This document shows positions 6,032-12,826 of a stretch of 43,189 nucleotides of DNA, piece after piece. Position 1 is the stretch's first letter, and every line of letters starts with the position of its first letter. Origin of the DNA: a virus. The notes under the pieces were generated by a model that saw nothing but the letters and a program-made list of their open reading frames with translations, made no database searches and was not told the origin of the DNA. The position numbers and the translations under genes are program-made. The stretch spans positions 1-43,189 of IMG/VR virus record IMGVR_UViG_3300047496_000090. One strand, written 5' to 3'.

Positions 6032-8152
6032 TCATACTATCTTAGCCTCCTCGAACTCACTCATAAGCGGACTCTGATCGTCATCTGAAACCTTGATGCT
6101 GACATTGCGCCAGCCGCGTTGTCGCTTGCCGCCGCTGACACCCACGAGCCCTTCAGCGATGTAGGTGACGTAGAATGGAAGTTTTTTTCCAAGCATACTC
6201 ATTGTCTCTGCGGACAACTCGTTTTCGGCGCAGAAATTCATATATGCGCCGTATAAATCTTCTTTTGTCATTTCAGCTCCAAGATCTTGACTAATCGCTT
6301 CTGCTGCGAACATAGCGATGGAGCTGCCTGATCGCATCATTTCACGCTTGGTATCCATAGCATCCTTCCCATATGAGAACTTGCCCTGCTCGAGCAGGCG
6401 GTCCAACCCGCGCATAGCGAGATTGAAAAGGCCGCTTCGCTCTTCTTCAGTCGTGAGAGTCTTTATAAAATTCGGTATCTTGTTTTCAATAGTCTGTTCA
6501 AATCGGATAACCATCCATCTATTGAAATAAGCATCGTCATCAAAATCCTTCACATCAGGAATACGATTACAGGCAAATGTAAGCTTAGAAAAATTATTGA
6601 ACGAGAACTGATTTCCGAATTTGTACTCGCCGGATATTGAACCATTGCCCGTAGCAATCTTAAAGTTTCCGGTATCGGAAATGTCCTTCGCCGATAGCTC
6701 GTCAACGAGATTGCCATGCTTCTCGAACATGTGCGCTGCAGCGAACTTATCTCCCGTCATCTTCTGAAGCGAAACGGCTGAAATATTCGACTTACCAAGC
6801 AGATAGTCGATGACCTCAAGAAGAGTTGTCTTCCCGGTATCGCCATCTCCGACAAAGATTATCGCCTTTTTAAACTGATAGTTGCGTAGAAAATAGTACC
6901 CCATCCATTCCTCAACAACAGCACGCTGTTCAGTCTCGAGTACCTGGTCAAAAAAGTCAGATGTTCGCGGACATGTTGCATTTGGATCAAATATGATTGG
7001 AAACTGAAAGGTAAATCGGTAAGCAGGATCATGCGGCAACAGCGTTCTCGCCATACGATCGTATACTCCGTTTTTAAGAGGTATCAAATCCAAGCTCGCA
7101 CTTGCGAATACGGAACGCGGGTGCATGGTCATATCGCATATCTTGTGATACGTCTCCATCTTCGCGCTCTTAGTGACAAGGGGGCCGAGGATGCGCTGTA
7201 TCTCAGGGAAGATTATTTCATTCTCCGCTAGGATATACATACCGCTCTGATATACATATATCTCACGCTCCTTTTCTCCGATTGTTATCACATCATACTT
7301 ACTTACGATGTACTGAGCGATGCGATACGTTCCCTCGGCCTTATTTTTGATGAATGATGCGCGAAGCGCGTTCTCTTCCTCATCTTGATCATCACCCCCC
7401 GACTCTTGCACTCGCTTCGCACGTTCGCGCCCTACAATTGAATTAAACGTCGCCAATAGCTCATCATGCGGCAGCGGCGGCTTGTACGTGGCGTTTATCT
7501 TCTCAATCGCTGGCAACACGTCGCTATGCCATTTCTTTTCAGGCTGCGCGAGAAGCAGTTGTCCGATGATTGAAGCTAGATTATCGTTGCGACCGCCTTC
7601 TCCGGCTCCTACAGTATCAGCAAGCGTTTTCTTAGGCTTCGATGAGGGAAACATTTGTGACGGAAATTCAGCAAGCGGAATATTACGGGATATTGCATAC
7701 GTTCCACCCTGAATCTTCCCGTCTTTCTCATACGAAGTAACCGATGGAGGGGCGACCACGAACCCCCCATCATTGCGCATATCGAGATGCGGATATTGCG
7801 GATATGCACCGGCAGAAATAGTGAGACCTGGAGCATATTTATAATACAAATGTGTTCCACCGTTACCAGTAGCAATAGTAAGCGTTGGAGGAAATGTATC
7901 GGGACTGATAGCCCCCAGCTTATACGCGTCGATATCGATTACAGTAACTCCTGATACTTTTCCGGTTACTATGCCAATATTGGCATTCGGCCACATCTCC
8001 CACCATTGGAGTATCTGATCTTCATCAGCTGCCTTCTCCTGGTATTGCTTCCACGAAGATATGCGCGGACGCTTATCATTACCGATTGGAATCACTGAGT
8101 AACCCGCAGCCATCAATCGAAAGGCTTCAGCGCGTAGCGGATTATCGTTCAT
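6032..8152 (-). CDS. Primase-helicase: Prim-Pol domain plus SF3/D5-like helicase
   Basis: 706 residues. The N-terminal ~170 are a bifunctional primase-polymerase domain: YSVIPIGNDKRP, the catalytic VIDID pair, GGTHLYY and DGGFVVAPPS. The central part carries a D5_N-like region. The C-terminal half is an SF3 helicase with Walker A GDGDTGKTT, a downstream acidic LVDELSA, and FACNRIPDVKDFDDD as motif C. Such proteins prime and unwind DNA at phage and plasmid origins; the strand would then be extended by a host polymerase, since none is encoded here. The start overlaps the preceding gene as ATGA. It is the main replication protein of this genome. Confidence 0.92.
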   Translation of the reverse strand: MNDNPLRAEAFRLMAAGYSVIPIGNDKRPRISSWKQYQEKAADEDQILQWWEMWPNANIGIVTGKVSGVTVIDIDAYKLGAISPDTFPPTLTIATGNGGTHLYYKYAPGLTISAGAYPQYPHLDMRNDGGFVVAPPSVTSYEKDGKIQGGTYAISRNIPLAEFPSQMFPSSKPKKTLADTVGAGEGGRNDNLASIIGQLLLAQPEKKWHSDVLPAIEKINATYKPPLPHDELLATFNSIVGRERAKRVQESGGDDQDEEENALRASFIKNKAEGTYRIAQYIVSKYDVITIGEKEREIYVYQSGMYILAENEIIFPEIQRILGPLVTKSAKMETYHKICDMTMHPRSVFASASLDLIPLKNGVYDRMARTLLPHDPAYRFTFQFPIIFDPNATCPRTSDFFDQVLETEQRAVVEEWMGYYFLRNYQFKKAIIFVGDGDTGKTTLLEVIDYLLGKSNISAVSLQKMTGDKFAAAHMFEKHGNLVDELSAKDISDTGNFKIATGNGSISGEYKFGNQFSFNNFSKLTFACNRIPDVKDFDDDAYFNRWMVIRFEQTIENKIPNFIKTLTTEEERSGLFNLAMRGLDRLLEQGKFSYGKDAMDTKREMMRSGSSIAMFAAEAISQDLGAEMTKEDLYGAYMNFCAENELSAETMSMLGKKLPFYVTYIAEGLVGVSGGKRQRGWRNVSIKVSDDDQSPLMSEFEEAKIV

Positions 8153-8370
8153 AGTGTTTCGAACAACCTATTAAAATCCTCAGCGGTATTGTCACGATAG
8201 TGCTGCGCTCTCGAATATGGTGCAGCAATGAACCGCAACGTACCCGTTGACATCCACACATCTATTATCGACACGCCTTTCGTAAATCTGATAAAACTGG
8301 CATCAGGCTGTCGCTCGGCGATATACCATCCGTTATCCTCGGCGATTTCTATTATAGTGACCATGTTCAT
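8149..8370 (-). CDS. Small early protein, 73 aa
   Basis: Begins MNMVTIIEIAEDNGWYIAER at 8370. Its ATG overlaps the TGA of the 46-residue gene (ATGA) and its own stop overlaps the primase start (ATGA), giving a tightly coupled string. The sequence looks like a small alpha/beta fold with two Trp-containing strands. I do not recognise the family. A longer frame back to 8445 would overlap the neighbour and is not preferred. Confidence 0.7.
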   Translation of the reverse strand: MNMVTIIEIAEDNGWYIAERQPDASFIRFTKGVSIIDVWMSTGTLRFIAAPYSRAQHYRDNTAEDFNRLFETL

Positions 8371-8507
8371 ACCTTTCTCAATAAAGCCTGTATTAAATAA
8401 CGCAAAGCTATAAATATATTTTTGTCTTCGCCAACATATACCCAAACATCACCAAACCAGATTGCTTGCCACCCGAGTCCCTCCCTTCTGATTTTGAATC
8501 GATTCAT
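8367..8507 (-). CDS. Small early protein, 46 aa
   Basis: MNRFKIRREGLGWQAIWFGD, ATG at 8507, two bases after the stop of the leaderless mini-ORF. A second, longer reading to a TTG at 8588 would start only two bases after the -10 element, so it cannot be transcribed intact. The protein resembles the next one in pattern (a W-rich strand then a helix). Function unknown. Confidence 0.6.
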   Translation of the reverse strand: MNRFKIRREGLGWQAIWFGDVWVYVGEDKNIFIALRYLIQALLRKV

Positions 8508-8509
8508 AC

Positions 8510-8584
8510 TCACGCGTTCAAAAGACCCTCCATCGCCGGACAGAGGGTCGTTACAATTCGCGAGTAATGGGTCCGGCGAGACAT
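8510..8584 (-). CDS. Leaderless 24-aa mini-ORF opening the early operon
   Basis: ATG at 8584 lies exactly 6 nt after the -10 hexamer TATAGT (8596-8591), so transcription should start at or next to the A of ATG. It encodes MSRRTHYSRIVTTLCPAMEG plus four residues and stops two bases before the next ATG (TGAgtATG). The same 6-nt spacing is seen at three late-gene starts. It may be a leader peptide or only a ribosome-loading site; no coding signature can be judged at this length. Confidence 0.45.
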   Translation of the reverse strand: MSRRTHYSRIVTTLCPAMEGLLNA

Positions 8585-8590
8585 TCAAGT

Positions 8591-8636
8591 ACTATACACC
8601 TTCATCGCAGGTTCATTCTTACGCAGGTGGGGATAA
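8591..8636 (-). promoter_or_regulatory. Early leftward promoter with tandem ACCTGCG boxes
   Basis: Reading leftward: near-DnaA box TTATCCCCA (8636-8628), ACCTGCG, TAAGAATGA, a second ACCTGCG, then TATAGT (8596-8591) and ATG 6 nt later. The same tandem box precedes the late promoter at 12440. No good -35 is present at standard spacing, so a regulator bound to the boxes could recruit polymerase. That is inference. Confidence 0.55.
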
Positions 8637-8670
8637 CATGTGGGAGGAGAGTCACCGACCATAAGGGCAG

Positions 8671-8693
8671 AAAGGAGGGTAACCCTCCTTTTT
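8671..8693 (+). terminator. Perfect hairpin with T-run (terminator-like)
   Basis: AAAGGAGGG (8671-8679), loop TAA, CCCTCCTTT (8683-8691) with five Ts at 8689-8693. No rightward gene precedes it, so it may stop antisense transcription or a small RNA from the control region. On the other strand the T-run is only three bases. Confidence 0.5.
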
Positions 8694-8900
8694 CTAGCAA
8701 AGGAAAATAATGCTGGAAATCATTTTGAAAATACTTTCTGCAGCCAAAATGGAAGCCGGGCGTATGCCGAAAAAAATCTGGGGGCATTTTTGAAAACCGG
8801 AAAATGGTTTTGGAGGGGGTGTGGGGATGTTCATTATCACACCACATGATAATAAATATGCAATAGGTCGCACAATATGTGCCGTTGTTGCACGCAAAAA
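8694..8900. other. Gene-poor control region between the two leftward operons
   Basis: I see no convincing gene between 8585 and 8989; short frames on both strands lack conserved features. The stretch holds a 21-bp dyad (ATTATCA 8833-8839, TGATAAT 8847-8853), two near-copies of CATTTTTGAAAA, and GCAATAGGTCGCACAA (8860-8875), which recurs with one change at 12077-12092. With the boxes at 8616-8650 it looks like a diverged copy of the 11.97-12.11 kb region. Confidence 0.5.
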
Positions 8901-8955
8901 GCCGCATATAGTCGTTACACGTTCGCTAGTAAAAGCGTGCGTAACTATATGCGGC
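8901..8955 (-). terminator. Long hairpin terminator of the 11.3-9.0 kb leftward cassette
   Basis: An 11-bp outer stem (8901-8911 with 8945-8955) continues through inner helices TTAC/GTAA, ACG/CGT and CGCT/AGCG. On the minus strand it is followed at once by TTTTTGCG. It lies 35 bp downstream of the last leftward gene of the cassette. Confidence 0.75.
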
Positions 8956-8989
8956 TGTGCGTTCGCCTGATCGGCTTTCGCTTTGCCTT

Positions 8990-9154
8990 TTATTTTGTCT
9001 GTATCTCTTTACCCTCCTGATCGTATAGCCTGCCGTGCAGTAAGCTTATGCGAGTTATGCGGCGGTTGCCTTCGGTTATGTCGATGTCGATTGCATCGTC
9101 TGAGGTGAGCGTGACGCGCTTGCGGCCGTTGTCGGCGATTATAGCGTACTTCAT
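8990..9154 (-). CDS. Small protein, 54 aa, last gene of the leftward cassette
   Basis: MKYAIIADNGRKRVTLTSDD at the start, ATG 9154, one base after the upstream TAG. It is beta-rich with an acidic middle (AIDIDITEG), soluble, with no known domain. A much longer frame to 9343 overlaps the upstream gene and is rejected. The terminator hairpin follows directly. Confidence 0.65.
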   Translation of the reverse strand: MKYAIIADNGRKRVTLTSDDAIDIDITEGNRRITRISLLHGRLYDQEGKEIQTK

Positions 9155-9155
9155 A

Positions 9156-9422
9156 CTAATCAGTGATTCTATAATGATCCCATACCTGATCCCAGTCGAT
9201 CTGCGCCTCGTTGTACGACGATTCACTCCTGATATTAGTACTCGACAGTAATGCATTCGCCTTGTACCTGAATTGTGAAAGCGTATTGCTCTCAACAGCA
9301 AACGATATAATTTTGTTGTATATATCCGAGCCGTCATTATCAAAGTGAAGTACCGCGAGCCATGTAGAGCGATTTATATACCCCTGATAATTATTATCGG
9401 GGATGATGATTCCTTTTGTCAT
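9156..9422 (-). CDS. Small protein, 88 aa, unknown
   Basis: Begins MTKGIIIPDNNYQGYINRST and ends DWDQVWDHYRITD. The start is preceded by AATAgCCT, close to the AATAAACCT context seen before three starts near 41 kb. Residues suggest a compact alpha/beta protein without membrane segment. It forms a tight pair with the 54-residue gene. Confidence 0.65.
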   Translation of the reverse strand: MTKGIIIPDNNYQGYINRSTWLAVLHFDNDGSDIYNKIISFAVESNTLSQFRYKANALLSSTNIRSESSYNEAQIDWDQVWDHYRITD

Positions 9423-9531
9423 AGGCTATTTATTTTTCAATGAGCAGGCAAGTAACTAGCATGTTACCTGCGCGGATGCTAAGTGATCCGCATAGCACGC
9501 ACTACAGGATGTAATGCGGGCTAGCGATGCA

Positions 9532-9783
9532 CTAGGCTTCAGATGTCACGTGCTCATTACCGCATGAGCAAATGCACTTTACTTCGGGATATTCCGGTAC
9601 TCCAGCGGCTTCTAATAGTTCCACGTCCCCTGCTTCGATGTACTGCGCGAGGCTTTGCAATTCTGCAAGCTCGCTGTAGCTTATGCGTTCTGCGCGGAGT
9701 TCGGTGCGTAGATATTCGAGGCGTTCGGTTGCGTTGATTTTGTTTGTCATATTGATCTGGTCTTTTGTGAGTGTTGTTTGCAT
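9532..9783 (-). CDS. Conserved small phage protein (RLEYLRTELRAERISY family), 83 aa
   Basis: The core ERLEYLRTELRAERISYSEL then AELQSLAQYIEAGDVELLEA matches a small protein that I recall as common in phages of many hosts, function unknown; it is helical and acidic. The start may be ATG 9783 or the internal ATG 9750 (MTNKINATERLEYL), where the conserved part begins. A CxC plus C pattern (CICSCGNEH) closes the protein and may bind metal. Confidence 0.75.
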   Translation of the reverse strand: MQTTLTKDQINMTNKINATERLEYLRTELRAERISYSELAELQSLAQYIEAGDVELLEAAGVPEYPEVKCICSCGNEHVTSEA

Positions 9784-9791
9784 ATTATTTT

Positions 9792-10496
9792 TTAGTTAGA
9801 TTTTTTTAATCGAGCCTTTATACCGAAATTTGAAGTTTTTTTATGGCAATCAAGACATAACGTGCGACCATTTTTAATATCGAATCTAAGTTTTGGATAG
9901 TGCGCCCATTCCTTGATGTGATCTGCATTTAGTATGACGGCATTACCCTTTCCACTTCGAGAACCACATTCTTGGCAAGTATAATTATCACGCTCCCATA
10001 CTGCTTTGCGCCATTGTCTTGCCTTGAATGAATTTCGCAATCGACGATTCTTTGATGTCTTACCGCCTTGCCAATTCCAATGATTTTTTCCCATGATTGC
10101 GCGTGAGCGTTTTAGAATATTGGCTTTCGTATGAATCTTTGCAATTATCTCATCATGACGATTTGCCCACATTTTTTTGAATGAAGCAGTAGCCTTCGCG
10201 CGTACAGCAGGATTACTCATCGGATTATTGATGTAATTTCGTGCTGAAGTTCTGCATGACATAGAGCAATATTTACGATTCGGCTTATTGAATGTTCCGT
10301 CCCTTGCGATAATTTCTCCATTGCATTTTTGGCATATACCTACTACTTTTGGATACTTTCGCCTACCGTCATGAGTATGCTTATCAGCGCACTCATGTGA
10401 GCAATATCGTACGCGAGATAATAGAGACTTTTGAACATAGAATGATTTTTGACAATGAGCACATTCGATACTTGAACCAGTTTTGTGATTAGCCAT
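9792..10496 (-). CDS. HNH endonuclease with two N-terminal zinc sites
   Basis: A 234-residue protein. Two CxxC...CxxxC units (CAHC with CSHEC, CQKC with CSMSC) precede a basic linker, then a complete HNH domain: CQEC, NADHIKEWAHYPKLRF, NGRTLCLDCHKKT. The domain is close to those of the HNH proteins at 1934-2686 and 20258-20908, so the three likely share an origin. It lies between a transglycosylase-like gene and a small phage gene and is free-standing. Probable homing-type nuclease. Confidence 0.88.
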   Translation of the reverse strand: MANHKTGSSIECAHCQKSFYVQKSLLSRVRYCSHECADKHTHDGRRKYPKVVGICQKCNGEIIARDGTFNKPNRKYCSMSCRTSARNYINNPMSNPAVRAKATASFKKMWANRHDEIIAKIHTKANILKRSRAIMGKNHWNWQGGKTSKNRRLRNSFKARQWRKAVWERDNYTCQECGSRSGKGNAVILNADHIKEWAHYPKLRFDIKNGRTLCLDCHKKTSNFGIKARLKKSN

Positions 10497-10526
10497 ACCA
10501 ACTAGTATAGCATGTTAGATATAGGT

Positions 10527-11069
10527 CTATCGCTTCCAACAAAAACCGCTCGTACCATCCCATGGGGCAGTCCCTTGTTGGTCGATCAGCCACTCTGCCA
10601 TCGCGCGATTTCCAGCCTCAGTGTAGAGATTCCATCCGTGTTTTCCTGCAACCTTTCCCCAAATATCGACATTAATTCCATACTTACCAATGTCAACAGT
10701 TCCTGCATAATCACCCTTCATGTTGACATGTTTTACTACCTGGCCATTCTTATCGAATTGTTTTGCAGTTCCTTCCTTTCCATTTCCGCTTTCACAATCT
10801 CCAATACGAGAAAGTACTGGGTATAAATCTTTCGGTGTAATTGATTGTGCGTTGGCGATCGGTGCAATGTATGACATGGTCGTTCCTTGTGCGTAGGCGA
10901 TGCCAAACTTGAGAGAGCCGAGCATAAGCCATGCTATAAGAGCCAAAATGCCACCTACACGCAACGTACGCTTGAGATGGTACACAAAGCGTCGATAGAA
11001 GCGCTGGAAGGCGTTTAGGCGGTTATAGCGACCTGTAATGTCACGACCGAGATACGTAATTTTAGCCAT
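10527..11069 (-). CDS. Membrane-anchored lytic transglycosylase/lysozyme-like protein
   Basis: 180 residues. A basic N-terminal 35 residues is followed by one hydrophobic segment (GGILALIAWLMLGSLKFGIAY, about residues 39-59), then a periplasmic-type domain with LSRIGDCESGNG (catalytic Glu expected in CES), DIGKYGINVDIWGK and a C-terminal AEWLIDQQGTAPWDG. The CESG...DxGxxxIN...PW order is that of SLT-like muramidases common in Parcubacteria. Here it is part of the leftward, non-late cassette, so a role in DNA entry or host cell-wall remodelling is as likely as lysis. A second enzyme of this type is at 38226-38795. Confidence 0.75.
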   Translation of the reverse strand: MAKITYLGRDITGRYNRLNAFQRFYRRFVYHLKRTLRVGGILALIAWLMLGSLKFGIAYAQGTTMSYIAPIANAQSITPKDLYPVLSRIGDCESGNGKEGTAKQFDKNGQVVKHVNMKGDYAGTVDIGKYGINVDIWGKVAGKHGWNLYTEAGNRAMAEWLIDQQGTAPWDGTSGFCWKR

Positions 11070-11070
11070 A

Positions 11071-11256
11071 TTATGCAGTGATGAATGAGTAAAGAATAAA
11101 GGAAACGAGGAAGACGCATGCGAATATGATCATTCCTGCCAATACTTTCATAATCATTTCTGTAGCTATCTCGAATGGTGCAGGAGTCTGCACGATCGAT
11201 GGTTGATTGCATTCGCAGTCGGCGGGATGCTCGAATTTGTTGACGTTGAAATTCAT
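11071..11256 (-). CDS. Small membrane protein, 61 aa
   Basis: Begins MNFNVNKFEHPADCECNQPS, with one C-terminal hydrophobic helix (MKVLAGMIIFACVFLVSFI). It ends one base before the transglycosylase-like gene, so the two are probably made together, and the membrane protein could partner it. First gene after the promoter at 11349-11321. Unknown family. Confidence 0.7.
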   Translation of the reverse strand: MNFNVNKFEHPADCECNQPSIVQTPAPFEIATEMIMKVLAGMIIFACVFLVSFILYSFITA

Positions 11257-11320
11257 AAGAGAGTTTGATTTTTAGCTGTTTTCAATGGTGCTTTTAATCT
11301 GTCTCGACCTTGTGTGAATG

Positions 11321-11349
11321 ATTGTAGCGTACCGCACGCAATTATGCAA
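11321..11349 (-). promoter_or_regulatory. Sigma70-like promoter of the leftward cassette
   Basis: On the minus strand TTGCAT (11349-11344), exactly 17 nt, TACAAT (11326-11321). It lies about 65 bp upstream of the first ATG (11256). The spacer contains TTGCGTGCGGT, nearly identical to TTGCGTGCCGT at the 1075 promoter. Confidence 0.6.
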
Positions 11350-11365
11350 GCGTGGATAGTAGAAG

Positions 11366-11374
11366 TTATCCACA
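11366..11374 (+). promoter_or_regulatory. DnaA-box nonamer TTATCCACA
   Basis: Exact nonamer on the plus strand in the gap between the EndoVII-like gene and the leftward promoter, with TATAATTATACT 14 nt downstream. One of six exact copies in the genome. Confidence 0.5.
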
Positions 11375-11398
11375 GATTTATTTTGGGATATAATTATA

Positions 11399-11722
11399 CT
11401 ATTTTGTCAAGTAATGGGACATTTTAGAGGCTATTAGCGCATCTTCTTTTATAAGTGTCACAGCAGTCTTACATGATCGACATAACAGCCCTCTAACTTC
11501 GCCAGTATCAGTATTCATATCAACGGAAAGCGAAAGCCCGTCAGAGCGTCCCCATTTATCGCGCGGCGGATTGCCGCATATAGCACACAAGCCGCCCTGC
11601 TTATTTTCAAGTGACTCGAAAAGCTCAATATTAATTCCATATAGTTGTTTCAGATTGCGGGCGCGAGTTGTGAAATACTTTTGCTTTTCTGATAATTCCC
11701 CCCAATTCGGTTCGGTATTCAT
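11399..11722 (-). CDS. Endonuclease VII-like protein, probably inactive
   Basis: 107 residues matching the recombination endonuclease VII family: LKQLYGINIELFESLENKQG, CAICG, and VDMNTDTGEVRGLLCRSCK. The family normally reads VDHDHxTGxVRGLLCxxCN. Here the catalytic DH is DM and the terminal CN is CK, so the metal-nuclease centre is damaged while the fold and zinc Cys pairs remain. It may have become a DNA-binding protein. A -10 TACAAT ends 9 nt upstream of the ATG. Confidence 0.75.
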   Translation of the reverse strand: MNTEPNWGELSEKQKYFTTRARNLKQLYGINIELFESLENKQGGLCAICGNPPRDKWGRSDGLSLSVDMNTDTGEVRGLLCRSCKTAVTLIKEDALIASKMSHYLTK

Positions 11723-11731
11723 AATTTAATT

Positions 11732-11737
11732 ATTGTA
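11732..11737 (-). promoter_or_regulatory. -10 element close to the EndoVII-like start
   Basis: TACAAT on the minus strand, nine bases before ATG 11722, implying a leader of about 0-3 nt. The -35 is not convincing in this AT-rich stretch. Confidence 0.4.
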
Positions 11738-12081
11738 ACATATATAAATTGTTTTTATTATCAAATGATACAGATGATACAGAAAAAAATTTATGTACTA
11801 GAATAAGTATAAATATATATATTATATTATATTTTTTTTCCGTGATAAAAAAATAAGTGTATCTTTTGTATCATGTTTTTTACGATTTTTCCCCATTTTG
11901 GCTGATAAATAAACGATATTTTTTCTTTTTGTTGGTAAATTATCGGCAGGTGAGAAAGGAAACGATATTTTTATTCTTCGCAGGTTGATAAGGTGGGAGG
12001 AGTCGGACAAAAATTTTTCTCCGTTGTTGCCGACTTTCGCCCGTTTTATCGCATAGCACCATAAGTCTGAGTAATTGCAAT

Positions 12082-12109
12082 ACGTCGCACAACAACGATT
12101 GTGCGACGT
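12082..12109. repeat. Perfect 11-bp inverted repeat (hairpin)
   Basis: ACGTCGCACAA (12082-12092), 6-nt loop, TTGTGCGACGT (12099-12109). No T-run follows, so it is not an ordinary terminator. The left arm is shared with 8860-8875 (GCAATAGGTCGCACAA). Could be an operator, an origin hairpin or a small RNA. Confidence 0.6.
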
Positions 12110-12398
12110 TGTACTATATGATGGCTATGTTGAGCCATTTAATAAGCATGCCTTATTTCAACCAAAGGTTATTTTACTTTTGTTTGTGATTGCGACACAT
12201 ATAATAGTTTGTGTAAAGAGGCGGGGGGTGGGTCGATACCCGAATCAGCGGAATCGGCAAACAGAAAATGCCCCTAGCAATCAGCGCGACCAAAAATGAC
12301 TACCTGCCGAATCCTGTCCGGCTGTTGGCGGCTTATAGCCGAATCCTGCCGACTTCTGGGTCCTTTTTGTAAAAAGTATGTAAAAGTGATGTATAAAG

Positions 12399-12445
12399 TT
12401 ATCCACAAAAAAATTCTTTACCTGCGTAATGACCTGCGATACAAT
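12399..12445 (+). promoter_or_regulatory. Late rightward promoter: DnaA box, tandem ACCTGCG boxes, leaderless start
   Basis: TTATCCACA (12399-12407), then TTTACC (12417-12422), a 17-nt spacer containing ACCTGCG-TAATG-ACCTGCG, and TACAAT (12440-12445), with ATG exactly 6 nt later. The tandem ACCTGCG pair is shared with the early leftward promoter at 8591-8636. It drives the first late gene. Confidence 0.65.
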
Positions 12446-12451
12446 CAGCCT

Positions 12452-12658
12452 ATGTCAGAGAAGAACGTAGCAGCCCGTAAAGCGTATTGGGCTTCAATGA
12501 CCGAGGAGGAGCGATCAGCGAAGATGCGTGCCCTAGCCACTGGCCGTCAGAAGAAGATGACGTTCAAGCAGAAGCGTGACCACGCATTGAAGATGGTTGC
12601 AGCACGTAAGGCAAAGCCGCGCACTAAACTTTTCAAGCCCGTTATTCCTGTGATATAG
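12452..12658 (+). CDS. Small basic protein, 68 aa, first late gene
   Basis: MSEKNVAARKAYWASMTEEE is followed by a strongly basic half (MTFKQKRDHALKMVAARKAK). The expected transcription start coincides with the ATG, so the mRNA is leaderless. A longer upstream frame to 12296 runs through the promoter and is rejected. The charge suggests a nucleic-acid-binding protein; MTEEERSAKMRAL resembles short helical motifs of phage and plasmid basic proteins. Function unknown. Confidence 0.7.
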   Translation: MSEKNVAARKAYWASMTEEERSAKMRALATGRQKKMTFKQKRDHALKMVAARKAKPRTKLFKPVIPVI

Positions 12659-12659
12659 T
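12654..12659 (+). promoter_or_regulatory. -10 element for a leaderless start
   Basis: TATAGT overlapping the upstream stop codon, six bases before ATG 12666. The -35 at 17-nt spacing (TTTCAA) is weak. Confidence 0.4.
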
Positions 12660-12665
12660 ATTTCT

Positions 12666-12824
12666 ATGGCAATAGGAAAAACAGCATCAAAAACAGTGAC
12701 TTTGAATAATACGCCAGCTATGACGGCTACTAAGACGGTCGAACTTGTAGTCGTCAATGACCAGTTGGTAGTTGATCGTAATGATATTCACCCAGGAGTT
12801 AATAGCGCAACGAACAAGAACTAA
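12666..12824 (+). CDS. Small late protein, 52 aa
   Basis: Open from ATG 12666 to TAA 12822-12824: MAIGKTASKTVTLNNTPAMT at the start, ending in a polar tail (PGVNSATNKN). Six bases separate a TATAGT box from the ATG. Two bases (gt) separate its stop from the next ATG, the usual spacing in this operon. No recognisable domain. Confidence 0.6.
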   Translation: MAIGKTASKTVTLNNTPAMTATKTVELVVVNDQLVVDRNDIHPGVNSATNKN

Positions 12825-12826
12825 GT

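Larger units (their letters stand above)
11741..12451. other. Gene-poor, repeat-rich region; best origin/control candidate
   Basis: No gene is supported in this ~700-bp stretch. From 11741 to about 11960 it is very AT-rich, with a tandem 9-mer ATGATACAG at 11765-11782 and AACGATATTTTT twice. It then holds TTCTTCGCAGGT and GTGGGAGGAG (11974-12002), a perfect 11-bp hairpin at 12082-12109, a direct repeat GCCGAATCCTG at 12306-12316 and 12338-12348, and a DnaA nonamer at 12399. An AT-rich block next to iterons, hairpins and DnaA boxes between divergent transcription units fits a replication origin. That is inference. Confidence 0.5.

Noticed and set aside
8640-8897. Short frames on both strands between the two leftward operons
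   Set aside because: They overlap the terminator-like hairpin and operator dyad, have no conserved pattern, and lack an initiation context.
8901-8955. tRNA or attachment site
   Set aside because: The long hairpin followed by TTTTT on the minus strand, right after a leftward gene, is a terminator; no integrase is present.
11822-12010. 62-residue leftward frame in the AT-rich region
   Set aside because: Lys/Ile/Phe-rich composition fits translated AT-rich DNA, it covers the repeated control motif, and no start signal or family is visible.
12075-12451. Rightward frames upstream of the first late gene (12075-12299 and the extension of the 68-aa gene to 12296)
   Set aside because: They run through the hairpin, direct repeats and promoter; the -10 at 12440 is downstream of their starts.
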